From NCBI GenBank assembly GCA_009845995.1, contig VXYK01000035.1, positions 149,149 through 213,148 of the forward strand: 64,000 nt of DNA, in the 5' to 3' direction. Of the stretch, positions 25,527-34,283 are shown one piece after another (the stretch's first letter is position 1; each line of letters starts with the position of its first letter). The DNA is from Acidimicrobiaceae bacterium. Lineage in GTDB: Bacteria; Actinomycetota; Acidimicrobiia; Acidimicrobiales; Aldehydirespiratoraceae. The notes below the pieces were generated by a model. That model made no database searches and was not told where the DNA came from. It saw only the letters and a list, made by a program, of their open reading frames with translations. Both the position numbers and the translations under genes were made by a program.

Positions 25527-25739
25527 GCTGCCTCCTGCTTTTTGCCTCGGCGTTACCCTAGACGCCAGAGCGGTACTTTCGTGGATGCATCTTCGCCGGT
25601 TGGCGGGCAACCACGCGCTCCGTTACGAAATTTACTGCATGTCCGGTTACAAGACGTTGGTTTTCGGGGTTATGCTGTCTGGGAAGGAATCGCCTAAGCG
25701 GGTCGCCACCCGCGTTCACACACGAGGTCGCAACGACTC
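25527..25739. promoter_or_regulatory. Divergent promoter region between arc/mpa and ferredoxin
   Basis: A 213-bp region between two outward-facing genes, one of the longer gaps in the window. On the plus strand TTACAA (about 25648) and TATGCT (about 25671) are spaced 18 bp and could be -35/-10 elements for the ferredoxin. The minus-strand side must hold the promoter for the whole arc-gdh-alr-dop-pup series; no clear boxes were picked out there. No small gene was recognised in it. Confidence 0.35.
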
Positions 25740-25973
25740 ATGAAGGTTTGGATCGATCAGGATCTTTGCACCGGTGACGGTCTCTGTGAAGAGATCGCCC
25801 CCGATGTCTTCACTCTTCTCGACGATGGCCTCGCCTACGTCAGGGAAGGCGACACGATCTTCTCGGACCCCGGCGGCCCGGAGGGCCTTGCGGTGGTTCC
25901 GGACGGCCAGGAAGAAGCGACCATCGAATCAGCCGAAGAATGCCCCGGCGAGTGCATCTTCATTGAGGTCTAG
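25740..25973 (+). CDS. Small ferredoxin (3Fe-4S/4Fe-4S single-cluster type)
   Basis: 77 residues. Cluster ligands appear as CTGDGLC (C10 and C16, a CxxxxxC pattern) and CPGEC near the C-terminus. The missing middle Cys of the usual CxxCxxC is the mark of 3Fe-4S-type actinobacterial ferredoxins that often serve cytochromes P450, although no P450 lies nearby. The protein is strongly acidic, as expected for an electron carrier. Its stop codon overlaps the stop of the convergent trmI gene by 4 bp. Confidence 0.88.
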   Translation: MKVWIDQDLCTGDGLCEEIAPDVFTLLDDGLAYVREGDTIFSDPGGPEGLAVVPDGQEEATIESAEECPGECIFIEV

Positions 25974-26761
25974 ATCTTCGGCGACTCGCTGAGAAGTCGG
26001 GCGCTGGTCAAGAATCCCGTGTGAGCGACCATCCGATGGTCAGGACGGACAGCTTGGTCGGCAACATGCCAGCCGCGGTTGAGCACCTCGGTTGTCTGGG
26101 CCATGCCGAACGCTGAGTTCTCCAATCGGGCGTGGAGTTGAGCGACCTGCATGATGCTCGGTGTATAGGCCACAAAGATCCCTCCCGGGCGGAGGGCAGT
26201 TTGCGCGTGGGGCACCACCTGCCACGGCTCGGGTAGATCGAGCACCACACGGTCGAGGTCGCTGGTACCGATACCCGCATACGCATCCCGGATGTCGGCG
26301 TCGTACCGGTCGAGGACCTCGGGCCCCAGAAATCGGGTGACGTTGGAGACCGCTCTGGAAAGGAAATCCTCGCGGATCTCGTAACCGGTTATGTGGGCAC
26401 CGGCCCGCAGCATGGCGATCGACAACGCTCCGCTTCCGAGACCTGCTTCCAGGACTCGGGCCCCGGGAAAGATGTCGGCCAATATCAGGATCGGGCCAAT
26501 GTCTTTCGGGTAGATGACCTGAGCACCTCGGGGCATCTTCAAGACGAAGTCTGTGATCGTGGGTCGAAGCGCGATGAAAGTCATCCCTCGTGTGGACCTG
26601 AACAGAGTGCCTTCGTCTGAGCCGATCAGTTCGTCGTGGCTCAAAACGCCCGAATGGGAATGGAATTCACCACCTGCGGCTAAATCGATCAGGTAGCGGC
26701 GCTTCTTGCGGTCGATAAGCAAGACCGGTTCGCCTGCTTTCAATGGCCCGCGTGCAGTCAC
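25970..26761 (-). CDS. trmI: tRNA (adenine-58-N1)-methyltransferase TrmI
   Basis: 263 residues. The N-terminal small beta domain (EPVLLIDRKKRRYLIDL) is followed by the SAM-binding Rossmann core: VIYPKDIGPILILADI, then EAGLGSGALSIAML (motif I), and DLDRVVLDLPEPWQV (the DxPxPW active-site strand). TrmI forms a tetramer and methylates A58 in the T-loop of tRNAs. In mycobacteria the homologue also lies next to the arc/mpa region, which supports the call. It is convergent with the ferredoxin. Confidence 0.92.
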   Translation of the reverse strand: MTARGPLKAGEPVLLIDRKKRRYLIDLAAGGEFHSHSGVLSHDELIGSDEGTLFRSTRGMTFIALRPTITDFVLKMPRGAQVIYPKDIGPILILADIFPGARVLEAGLGSGALSIAMLRAGAHITGYEIREDFLSRAVSNVTRFLGPEVLDRYDADIRDAYAGIGTSDLDRVVLDLPEPWQVVPHAQTALRPGGIFVAYTPSIMQVAQLHARLENSAFGMAQTTEVLNRGWHVADQAVRPDHRMVAHTGFLTSARLLSESPKI

Positions 26762-26775
26762 TACAGCAGTTCGTT

Positions 26776-26997
26776 TCAGTCAGGTTCGACGTGACGAATG
26801 ACGAGTGATTCGCCCAACGCCAATCGTTCGGAGTATTTCACGGGCATCTCTGTTCGCTTGGTGACCTTGGCCAGCCAACGCAGTACGAAGCGTGCTATGA
26901 AGACCGCCAGCCAGACGCGCGATCCCCCCAAGAGACCTTTGCGGAAACTGTTTACCCGGACGGTCTCAAACAGCGAGGTCAGTGCAAAACGACCCAC
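26776..26997 (-). CDS. Small hypothetical membrane-associated protein
   Basis: 73 residues from GTG at 26997. A central hydrophobic helix (SRVWLAVFIARFVLRWLAKV) is followed by a basic stretch and a polar tail with KYSERLALGESLVIRHVEPD. It is the last of three tightly packed small genes (26776-27520) with membrane segments. No family was recognised; the ending 'ALGESLVIRHVEP' looks like a conserved strand. Confidence 0.6.
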   Translation of the reverse strand: MGRFALTSLFETVRVNSFRKGLLGGSRVWLAVFIARFVLRWLAKVTKRTEMPVKYSERLALGESLVIRHVEPD

Positions 26998-27002
26998 GGG
27001 TG

Positions 27003-27227
27003 TCAGATCCTCCGAATCTCGACAACGGTTGATCTGGTCGCACCGACCCGGCGTCCCAGGAAGTAGGCGATCATCAGCAACCCGACCCCGGCACCTATGG
27101 CTACGGGCAGAAATCGTCGAGCGCCCACCGCGGCTTGCTGCTCAACTTCTCCGACCACAGACCGCAGAGTGGAGTCCAGGTCTTCACGGGTGATTCTGTC
27201 CGGGTCGTCTGTCTGTTCTGCTCTCAC
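27003..27227 (-). CDS. Small membrane protein (DUF3618/YqjD-like position)
   Basis: 74 residues from the GTG at 27225-27227, which overlaps the stop of the gene before it (GTGA). An acidic N-terminal helix (ITREDLDSTLRSVVGEVEQQ) precedes one membrane helix (FLPVAIGAGVGLLMIAYFLG) and a short basic tail ending in EIRRI. The arrangement after a holin-superfamily-like gene recalls the yqjD-yqjE type cassette and actinobacterial DUF3618 pairs; this is inference from layout. Function unknown. Confidence 0.62.
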   Translation of the reverse strand: MRAEQTDDPDRITREDLDSTLRSVVGEVEQQAAVGARRFLPVAIGAGVGLLMIAYFLGRRVGATRSTVVEIRRI

Positions 27228-27520
27228 AACGTCCTCTTTCGGATCTGTTGCGCCAAGAGTCCGAGCACGACGATGGCACCGAGCAGAGTGATCGCATGGG
27301 GCGCCCAACTGAGGTTGCCCGTGAATGTGCTGCCGGTCTCTTCCTGCAGAATCCGCAACGTCGCGATGGTCAAGGAGATGCCGCTGATCATCAGCAGGAC
27401 GGACCCCACCACCCCGAACGCGATCCATCGGGGAATCGGTCGTAGCGGTTCGATGAGTTCTTGACGCGCGTAGTCCTTGACAAGGTCGTAGAAATCGCCG
27501 GGTCCCATTCGGTCAGCCAT
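27224..27520 (-). CDS. Two-helix membrane protein, Holin-X/YqjE-like
   Basis: 98 residues. A short amphipathic N-terminus (DFYDLVKDYARQELIEPLR) is followed by two membrane helices (WIAFGVVGSVLLMISGISLT and HAITLLGAIVVLGLLAQQI), joined by a polar loop, with a basic end. This topology and size fit the Holin-X superfamily of small actinobacterial/proteobacterial membrane proteins, which are not proven holins. It is the first gene of the three-gene cassette, 8 bp after the LON-domain gene. Confidence 0.65.
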   Translation of the reverse strand: MADRMGPGDFYDLVKDYARQELIEPLRPIPRWIAFGVVGSVLLMISGISLTIATLRILQEETGSTFTGNLSWAPHAITLLGAIVVLGLLAQQIRKRTL

Positions 27521-27528
27521 CGCAGTCG

Positions 27529-28149
27529 TTATCCTACGAGCGCTTCGAGGACTTCGGCTCGTTGGTCGAAAAGTTCAAGGGCCAGTTCGGCTCTTTTGTG
27601 CCAGCCCGGTTCGCGCAGCAAGCGTTGATTGTCCAGGGCACCGAGCTGCGCTGATACAACCAACTGCCAAGCTCCGTAGGTCGGGTCGTCGAAGTTGACC
27701 GCGGGTTCATTGATCTTGCGGTTGGGTGCCAGCAGTCGAGTAGCAGCCAGTATCCGTTCGAGTGCCGATGTGAGTTGACTGAGAGCTTCTGGAGCGATGT
27801 CGGTGTCTGAGTCGGGCCAGTCCTCGACCAAAGCCTTGGGATATGGATCGTCGGCGGACCAGCGCTCGACGCGGATGCGCCGCGTCGCCATGGCGATCAT
27901 CCCCCAACGACCGTCGGGAAATTCCTCGGCCTGAACAACCCGCGCGACGACCCCTACATTTGTGCGCAAGTCGTCTCCCCCGACTTCACGTCCGCGTTCG
28001 ATCATGGTGATGCCGAACTCGGGTTCGTCGAGAGCTGCCAAGAAACGAGCGAGCGCGCGATACCGCTCCTCAAAAATATGCAGCGGGACCATTGCGCTGG
28101 GAAGAACCGTCTGCTCAAGAGGGAACATCGGCAGTTCGCGCACGCTCAA
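27529..28149 (-). CDS. LON substrate-binding-domain protein
   Basis: 206 residues consisting of the N-terminal LON domain alone: ELPMFPLEQTVLPSAMVPLHIFEERYR is the diagnostic opening, and VGVVARVVQAEEFPDGRWGMI is the central block. There is no AAA or protease domain, which is normal for the stand-alone family. Such proteins may bind unfolded substrates, but their role is not established. Its ATG overlaps the stop of the S13-like gene by 4 bp, so the two are co-translated. Confidence 0.88.
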   Translation of the reverse strand: MSVRELPMFPLEQTVLPSAMVPLHIFEERYRALARFLAALDEPEFGITMIERGREVGGDDLRTNVGVVARVVQAEEFPDGRWGMIAMATRRIRVERWSADDPYPKALVEDWPDSDTDIAPEALSQLTSALERILAATRLLAPNRKINEPAVNFDDPTYGAWQLVVSAQLGALDNQRLLREPGWHKRAELALELFDQRAEVLEALVG

Positions 28150-29612
28150 CCTTGGGTTTCGGGCGCTGGTACCGGTGCGAGGGCCGCTATGGACTCGGGC
28201 GTTGGTCCATAGCGGTCGGGGTATCGCGCGATGGCCTCAAGCAAGCTCCGCTGGACGCTGTTGCATGGCCCCAACGAGTCCGTTCCGACGACAGTGTCGG
28301 CGTTTGCAATCAGCACGAAGGTTATGAGCGAGCCGTTGTCGGCGGTCATCTCACCGGCCAGAGCGGTGATGTGGCCACGGTCAGCGCTGATAATCCTCAT
28401 GTTGTATGCACCCGCTGGTGCACAATCGGCCAGGGAACTGGTGCGGATCGATTTCAGTGACGAACTGACGATGCCACCTTCGGGACTCTGCTCGACGATC
28501 CCCATCAGCAAGTCACACGTGACTCGGCCCCTGTTCGACAATCCAGAACCGTCCAGTGGCAGACTTCCTTCGACCGGTAGTCCCTGCTGAAGCAATGTAA
28601 TCAACATCCCGAAGGCGGCGTCGTTGGAGGCGGGCGACAGGCCGTTGACGCGGCCCACTTCTTTGAACAGCATCTCTGCGGTCGTGCCGTCGATCAGCGC
28701 CCGCTGGGCGATCTCTTCGATGGGTGGAGACTCGATTGTGGCTAGCAGGATCTGCTCGGCGGAAGCCGGTTGTTCTCCGGTCGTCGGTTCCTCAGTTACA
28801 GCGATTCCGCGTTGGACCAGAAGGTCCGTGAGGATCCCAGCCGCCATAGCGGCGGGGTCTTCTGACCGAGTGACAGTGTTGGTTTGACGATCCCATAGGA
28901 ATCCGTCATTGACCAGCAAACCTGACAGAGGGCCGACAACATTGTCGGCGTTGTCGGTTTCGGTCCAAACGGTTCCGACATAGTCGGTTTCGCTGGGAGA
29001 GAAGCGGAATTCATCTCCGACCACTCCCCCACCGATTTCGGAAATACCTCTACGCCTGAGTTCGACGGCAAGTTCAGCTGCGAGTTGGTCGAGGCTCGTT
29101 GATGCGCGGTCATCATCGAACCGGGTCAAATATTCGTTCGTGGAGAGCACCGGGTCTGCGCCGCCCACCAGCCAGATGTCGCCCTCAAGCACACCCTCGT
29201 TGACAGGACTCGCTTCGTTGCTGACCACCTTGGTGACGAAAACCGTCTCCCTCCCCAAACTCTCGACAGCGGCAACCGTGACAAACCGTTGGAGTTCTGC
29301 AGGCGTCAGACTTGAATCGGGGTTCTCAACAGCAATCTCGGTGCCGTTTCGGTGGACCCGGAGGCAGCGATCCACAGGAACGTCGGGCTGGCTCAACACG
29401 CCCTGAAGGGCCTCTTCGAACTCCTGATTCGAGGTTGGCTGCCGGAGCCATTCCGGGATACGGCGGACGTTGACGATGGGTGTGCCGAGCGAATCGGTTG
29501 CAACAGTTGTGTCGGGTTCACCGGCGTCAGCGGCGCGATTGGCGCGGTCGGCAAGCACGCTGGCGGTGATCACCACGGCCAGTATCAGCAACGGAAGAAA
29601 CAACCGACGCAT
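28146..29612 (-). CDS. Peptidase S13 (D-Ala-D-Ala carboxypeptidase) homologue lacking catalytic motifs
   Basis: 488 residues with an N-terminal signal/anchor (LFLPLLILAVVITASVLA). The fold is S13/PBP4-like: VLEGDIWLVGGADPVL, GGGVVGDEFRFS and LPLDGSGLSNRGR are family blocks. All three penicillin-binding motifs are altered, by family alignment from memory: SxxK is replaced in TPAELQR (104-109), SxN by IDG (307-309, in ALIDGTTAEML), and KTG by the ISADRG stretch (409-413). It probably cannot acylate and may be structural or ligand-binding in the envelope. It overlaps the LON-domain gene. Confidence 0.82.
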   Translation of the reverse strand: MRRLFLPLLILAVVITASVLADRANRAADAGEPDTTVATDSLGTPIVNVRRIPEWLRQPTSNQEFEEALQGVLSQPDVPVDRCLRVHRNGTEIAVENPDSSLTPAELQRFVTVAAVESLGRETVFVTKVVSNEASPVNEGVLEGDIWLVGGADPVLSTNEYLTRFDDDRASTSLDQLAAELAVELRRRGISEIGGGVVGDEFRFSPSETDYVGTVWTETDNADNVVGPLSGLLVNDGFLWDRQTNTVTRSEDPAAMAAGILTDLLVQRGIAVTEEPTTGEQPASAEQILLATIESPPIEEIAQRALIDGTTAEMLFKEVGRVNGLSPASNDAAFGMLITLLQQGLPVEGSLPLDGSGLSNRGRVTCDLLMGIVEQSPEGGIVSSSLKSIRTSSLADCAPAGAYNMRIISADRGHITALAGEMTADNGSLITFVLIANADTVVGTDSLGPCNSVQRSLLEAIARYPDRYGPTPESIAALAPVPAPETQG

Positions 29613-29675
29613 GTTGACAGCAGGCTAGGCGCTCACAGCGTTGGTTGTGTCCGATGGTACCGGCCGGCCCGCATG

Positions 29676-30284
29676 TCACGCGGTCGGCTCAAGGGCCGCC
29701 TGAAACAGGTCTCTCACGTGTTGCAGACGAGCCTTCAGCGCATCGTCGTCGAGGGGATCGCGCGTCAGCAGGTCGGCGATGAACGGTGCGTCGCTGAAAT
29801 ACGACAAGAGGGCACCGTAACCGGTGATGAGGAGTTGCTCGGCGTCATGGCGACGAAACCTGCCGGCTTCCATCTCTTGCTCGAAGTACGCAGCCGCACG
29901 CTCGAACAGGGGTTTCAGAGCAAGTCCGAGTTCGATATGTCCCGTGCCTCCTTCGGCGAGTGCCTCGCGGCGCACAATCCTCACGAAATCGGGGTTGTGC
30001 ATAAAAAACTCGAACCCGGCGGTGAGCACATAGTCGACGAGTTCCCAACCATCGGCCGAGGTTTGGGAAATTGCGCTTTCGACCCGTTCGTGCCACTCCT
30101 CGAGTGCGCGTTCGAATACCTCGCGATACATCGCTTCCTTGGTCGGGAAGTAGTGGAGCAGGCTTTGTCTGCGGACGCCGACCACAGCGGCGATGTCGTT
30201 GAGCGAAGTGCCGTCAAAACCACGCTCGGCGAACAGTCGACGGGTGGCTGTCACGATTGCTTCTCGGGTTGGGGTCTCACCCAC
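29676..30284 (-). CDS. TetR-family transcriptional regulator
   Basis: 202 residues from GTG at 30282-30284; the frame runs on upstream but overlaps the divergent gene. The N-terminal helix-turn-helix is typical: [20 protein letters not shown], then [23 protein letters not shown]. The C-terminal helical domain (TetR_C) would bind an unknown small molecule. Its divergent neighbour starts 51 bp away, so autoregulation or control of that gene is plausible. No clear palindromic operator was spotted in the 51 bp. Confidence 0.9.
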   Translation of the reverse strand: MGETPTREAIVTATRRLFAERGFDGTSLNDIAAVVGVRRQSLLHYFPTKEAMYREVFERALEEWHERVESAISQTSADGWELVDYVLTAGFEFFMHNPDFVRIVRREALAEGGTGHIELGLALKPLFERAAAYFEQEMEAGRFRRHDAEQLLITGYGALLSYFSDAPFIADLLTRDPLDDDALKARLQHVRDLFQAALEPTA

Positions 30285-30335
30285 GCCGTAAAGCGTAGTG
30301 GGGCGACCGCGATGCTCCCCGCTAACGTGGATCGG

Positions 30336-30728
30336 ATGGAGATCGTGTCCGCTCTGTTCATCGACGAAATCGATCTCCGTACGGTCCCCGGACCAGCGAC
30401 AAGGATCGATCTCAAGGGGATCCAGTTCAGTGCTGTCGCACCCACGCCGGTTCCTCTGGTTTGGGCTCCACATCTGGTGGTCATCATCCGCTGTCCACCA
30501 GACAGCGGCGGTCGAGGCGTACTCGAAGTGACCTATCACAGCGGTGATTCTCAGATCGCTCGCAGTGTCCAGCCTTTTGATGTGGAGCCAGGCAAGTTCA
30601 CGTATCGCCTTGTACGAGCGGAACTGGAATTCGACGACTACCGAACAGTTGAAGCGCGCTGTCGGATCGGGCATGGGGAGCCGATCACCGTGCCATACAC
30701 GCTGTTGCCTCCAGTCGATCTGCCGTAA
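30336..30728 (+). CDS. Hypothetical beta-rich protein
   Basis: 130 residues from the ATG at 30336; another in-frame ATG at 30312 is possible. The sequence is mostly alternating hydrophobic strands ([56 protein letters not shown]), suggesting an immunoglobulin-like or beta-sandwich fold; the fold is inference. No signal peptide or catalytic motif is seen and no family is recognised. It is divergent from the TetR gene and may be its target. Confidence 0.65.
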   Translation: MEIVSALFIDEIDLRTVPGPATRIDLKGIQFSAVAPTPVPLVWAPHLVVIIRCPPDSGGRGVLEVTYHSGDSQIARSVQPFDVEPGKFTYRLVRAELEFDDYRTVEARCRIGHGEPITVPYTLLPPVDLP

Positions 30729-30832
30729 CCCGCAAGACCTGCGAAGCGGCGGCGCCAGCTTCTCAAGAAAAGAAACGCGATCGACCGCAGTGCTAACGGT
30801 AAGGTCCGAGATATCCGTGACCGGGAGGATTG

Positions 30833-32803
30833 ATGCACGATTTTGACGAACGCGCCGTCGCGATTATCAGGGGCATTTCCATGGACGCACCCCACGCGGC
30901 ACGCTCGGGTCACCAGGGCACCGCGATGTCGTTGGCTCCGCTGGCGCATGTGCTGTTCAGCCGCATCATGAAATATGACGCCCAGCATCCCCACTGGCCG
31001 GATCGGGATCGGTTCGTGCTTTCCGCTGGGCATGTTTCGATCCTGCAATACGTGATGCTCTATCTCGCTGGTTTCGGTCTCACGCTCGATGATCTGCGAG
31101 ATTTCCGTCAATGGGGTTCTGCCACCCCTGGGCATCCGGAGGTCGGCCACACGCCCGGAGTTGAAGTCACTACGGGGCCGTTGGGACAGGGTGTGGGGAA
31201 CATGGTCGGAATGGCCATCGCCGAGGCGCAACTGCGTACGACCTACGGCGCGGAGTTGTTCGACCACAACATATTCGGAATTTGCAGCGATGGAGATTTA
31301 AGCGAGGGCCTGAGCCACGAAGTGGCCTCGCTCGCCGGTCACATGGGCTTGGGCAAGATAGTTCTGTGTTACGACGACAACCACGTAACTATCGACGGAG
31401 AGACGGAACTGGCTTTGAGCGACGACGCCGCGGCTCGCTTCCGGTCCTATGGCTGGGACGTCACCGAACTCGGTGAGGTCGGCGAGGATCTTGATGCGCT
31501 GGAAGCAGGCATTCGCAAGGCGATGTCGGTTGCTGATCGGCCCAGTCTGGTCATAGTCCGGACAATCATCGGCACCCCGGCACCCGAATCGTCCGATACT
31601 CCAGGTGCTCATGGTTATGTAATCTTCGACGAGGAGATCGCCGCGACGAAAGAACTGATCGGCCTCCCACCGGACAAGAGCTTCTACATCGAACCTGGCG
31701 TTGTGGCCCAGTATCGGGAGGTGGGGCTCAAAGGCAGCGTCGCTCGGGAGGCTTGGCAGGAACGGGTAGCGGCCTTTGATGGCGACAGGGCGTCGTTGGA
31801 ATCACAGCTCAGTGGTACCGGGTTGCCGGGCTGGGAGGAATCACTGCCAACGTTCGACGCGGGAGACTCGATCGCTACGCGCAAGGCGTCCAATGTCACG
31901 CTTCAGGCTCTGTCTTCGGTCGTTCCAGGACTCTCCGGAGGAGGCGCTGATCTCACGGGCAACACGGGGACGGTGATCTCCGATCATGGGGTCTTCTCGG
32001 CCGCTGACCCGGGAGGTCGCCAGATTTATTTTGGGGTTCGAGAACACGGCATGGGTTCGATCGCCAATGGCATGGCGCTACACGGTGGCTCGATTCCTGT
32101 CGTAGGGACTTTTCTGGTGTTCGCCGATTACATGCGTGCGGCGGTCCGACTCGCCGCGATCTCCGGTGCTCACGCCATATTTGTCTGGAGCCATGATTCT
32201 GTCGGTGTCGGCGAAGACGGCCCTACGCATCAGCCGGTCGAGCAGGTGGCGTCTTTGAGGGCCATCCCAGGACTGAGGGTGATCCGGCCGGCTGACGCCA
32301 ACGAAGCTGCCGCGGCGTGGGGCGTAGCGATTTCTTCGGGCGGGCCCACCGCGTTGATCCTCAGTCGCCAGAACGTACCCGTTCTCGAGGGAACATCTTC
32401 TGGAAACGTAGGCGCTGGGGCCTATGTCCTGGTTTCAGCCGACGACGCTGTTGTTTCGCTCGTCGGCACTGGCAGTGAGGTTTCGCTTTGTCTTGCTGCA
32501 GCTGCTGAACTTGCCGCCGAGGGGCTTGTGGCGAGGGTGGTCTCGATGCCTTCGTGGGAGCTCTTTGAGCAGATGTCACCCGAATATCGAGCCTCGGTCA
32601 TCTCGCGGGACATCCCGTCTTTGGCCGTAGAAGCCGGATCTTCAATGGGTTGGCATCGTTGGGTTGACGATGTCGTGTCCGTTGACCGTTTCGGGTCGTC
32701 TGCTCCCGGCGATGTTGTCATGTTCGAATATGGGATCAACCCCGCCAATGTGGCGGCGCGAGCGCGGGCGTTGATTGAGACTCGATCGCCATCACCAAAT
32801 TGA
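30833..32803 (+). CDS. tkt: Transketolase
   Basis: 656 residues from the ATG at 30833, preceded by GGGAGG. Motifs are [29 protein letters not shown] (thiamine-pyrophosphate region), CSDGDLSEG...[10 protein letters not shown] (the GDG-N Mg/TPP motif with the first Gly changed to Ser), [17 protein letters not shown] (catalytic Glu) and [15 protein letters not shown]. It transfers two-carbon units in the pentose-phosphate pathway. Transaldolase follows 68 bp downstream, forming a non-oxidative pentose-phosphate pair. Confidence 0.96.
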   Translation: MHDFDERAVAIIRGISMDAPHAARSGHQGTAMSLAPLAHVLFSRIMKYDAQHPHWPDRDRFVLSAGHVSILQYVMLYLAGFGLTLDDLRDFRQWGSATPGHPEVGHTPGVEVTTGPLGQGVGNMVGMAIAEAQLRTTYGAELFDHNIFGICSDGDLSEGLSHEVASLAGHMGLGKIVLCYDDNHVTIDGETELALSDDAAARFRSYGWDVTELGEVGEDLDALEAGIRKAMSVADRPSLVIVRTIIGTPAPESSDTPGAHGYVIFDEEIAATKELIGLPPDKSFYIEPGVVAQYREVGLKGSVAREAWQERVAAFDGDRASLESQLSGTGLPGWEESLPTFDAGDSIATRKASNVTLQALSSVVPGLSGGGADLTGNTGTVISDHGVFSAADPGGRQIYFGVREHGMGSIANGMALHGGSIPVVGTFLVFADYMRAAVRLAAISGAHAIFVWSHDSVGVGEDGPTHQPVEQVASLRAIPGLRVIRPADANEAAAAWGVAISSGGPTALILSRQNVPVLEGTSSGNVGAGAYVLVSADDAVVSLVGTGSEVSLCLAAAAELAAEGLVARVVSMPSWELFEQMSPEYRASVISRDIPSLAVEAGSSMGWHRWVDDVVSVDRFGSSAPGDVVMFEYGINPANVAARARALIETRSPSPN

Positions 32804-32871
32804 GCGCTGTGCCTGCTTGAACACCGGACCTACTTGAAAACTCGTGCGATGACTGTCGACATGGAGGTGTC

Positions 32872-33960
32872 ATGACTCGCCTACAACAACTATTCATGGA
32901 ACAGGGTCAAAGCCCCTGGCTCGACAACCTTCGACGAGGTTGGATCACGAGCGGAGAACTTGAGGACTGGGTCGCTCAAGGTGTGCGCGGGCTGACGTCG
33001 AACCCGTCAATCTTTACCAACGCGATCCTGGGTTCGGAAGACTATGACGAAGAATTTTCCGACGCCATCGGTGCAGGCATGGGCGTGGAAGCCGCCTACT
33101 GGACGCTTGTTTCCTCCGATATTCGTGCCGCGCTCGAGATTCTTCGACCCGTGTACGACCAGTCGAATGGTGTTGACGGTTTCGTGTCGGTCGAGGTCGA
33201 TCCGAAACTTGCCCGTGACAGTGCCAGAACGTCGCAGGCCGCGCGTCAGCTGCACGAGCAGATCAACGCCCCCAACCTCTATGTCAAAATCCCGGGTACA
33301 GCCGAAGGCTTGTTGCCGATCCGCACGATGATTGCTGAGCATCGCAGCATCAATGTCACGTTGATCTTCTCGTTGCAGCGCTACGCGGAGGTCATGGAGA
33401 CGTATATCTCGGGTCTTGAGGAAGCGGAGGGTGATCTCAGCGCGATCTCCAGTGTCGCGTCGTTCTTTGTCAGCCGGCTGGACACAGAAGTCGACAGACG
33501 CCTTGATGTCATCGGTACTGCCAGTGCCCAGGAACTCAAGGGCAGAGCAGCGCTGGCAAGTGGCAAATTGGCCTACGAATTGTTCCAACGAACATTCTCG
33601 GGGCCTCGTTGGGAAGCACTGGAGCAGCGCGGGGCGAGAGTGCAGCGACCCTTGTGGGCCTCGACGTCAACGAAGAATCCCGACTATCCAGACACGCTGT
33701 ATGTCGATGGACTGATCGGGCCTGACACCGTCAATACTCTGCCTGACAGCACGATGGCGGCATTCGAGGACCATGGGACGGTGGCTCGCACCATCGATGT
33801 GGGTGTCGACGAAGCAAGGGCGGTGCTCTCTGACTTGGCCCGACTCGGCATCGATATCAACGACGTCACCCAGCAACTCGAGACCGAAGGCGTGGCTTCG
33901 TTTGAGAAGAGCTTCGATGAGTTGCTCGAAGCGCTGGAAACCAAAGTCGACTCGAACTAA
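32872..33960 (+). CDS. tal: Transaldolase
   Basis: 362 residues, preceded by GGAGG. The actinobacterial-type transaldolase shows GVRGLTSNPSIF, VSVEVDPKLARD and the Schiff-base lysine Lys139 in PNLYVKIPGT, then INVTLIFSLQRY and RPLWASTSTKNPDY. It moves the dihydroxyacetone unit between sugar phosphates in the pentose-phosphate pathway and partners with the transketolase upstream. The length is normal for the class. Confidence 0.96.
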   Translation: MTRLQQLFMEQGQSPWLDNLRRGWITSGELEDWVAQGVRGLTSNPSIFTNAILGSEDYDEEFSDAIGAGMGVEAAYWTLVSSDIRAALEILRPVYDQSNGVDGFVSVEVDPKLARDSARTSQAARQLHEQINAPNLYVKIPGTAEGLLPIRTMIAEHRSINVTLIFSLQRYAEVMETYISGLEEAEGDLSAISSVASFFVSRLDTEVDRRLDVIGTASAQELKGRAALASGKLAYELFQRTFSGPRWEALEQRGARVQRPLWASTSTKNPDYPDTLYVDGLIGPDTVNTLPDSTMAAFEDHGTVARTIDVGVDEARAVLSDLARLGIDINDVTQQLETEGVASFEKSFDELLEALETKVDSN

Positions 33961-34211
33961 GAGCGAGAAACAACGCCTCAGAGCTCAGACGAAGGTTGAA
34001 AAACCGACTATTGGGCATAGGCTGATTCACGAACCGCAGTTGCCGACAGGTTTCGCTGCGGGGGCTGTCGCCGCTGACGGAGCGGGCGATGGTCGTTGTG
34101 TCAGGTGCCTCCCGTCGCGGGCGGCAAAGGCACGACGGGCACCAGATGGTGCTGATCACGGACGCACGGGACCATACCGACCCGGGGCGTCGCGAGCCGT
34201 AGGAGAACACA
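33961..34211 (+). other. Intergenic leader with two mutually exclusive hairpins
   Basis: No gene was found between tal and the helicase frame. A long hairpin pairs 34104-34107/34111-34116 (GGTG, bulge, CCCGTC) with 34134-34143 (GACGGGCACC): ten base pairs, a 3-nt bulge and a 17-nt loop. A second hairpin pairs GCACC (34139-34143) with GGTGC (34148-34152) over a 4-nt loop and shares the GCACC arm, so only one can form at a time. An AGGAG ribosome site follows at 34201-34205. It could be a 5' leader with a structural switch or a small RNA; this is inference. Confidence 0.35.
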
Positions 34212-34283
34212 GTTACAACTATCGAACGGGTACCCCTGACGTCGAGCCAACTCGACCGACTGGTCCAATCCCACCTTGACGGT

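Noticed and set aside
30729..30832. TPP riboswitch upstream of transketolase
   Set aside because: No THI-box-like conserved segments were visible in this 104-bp gap, only a normal ribosome site.
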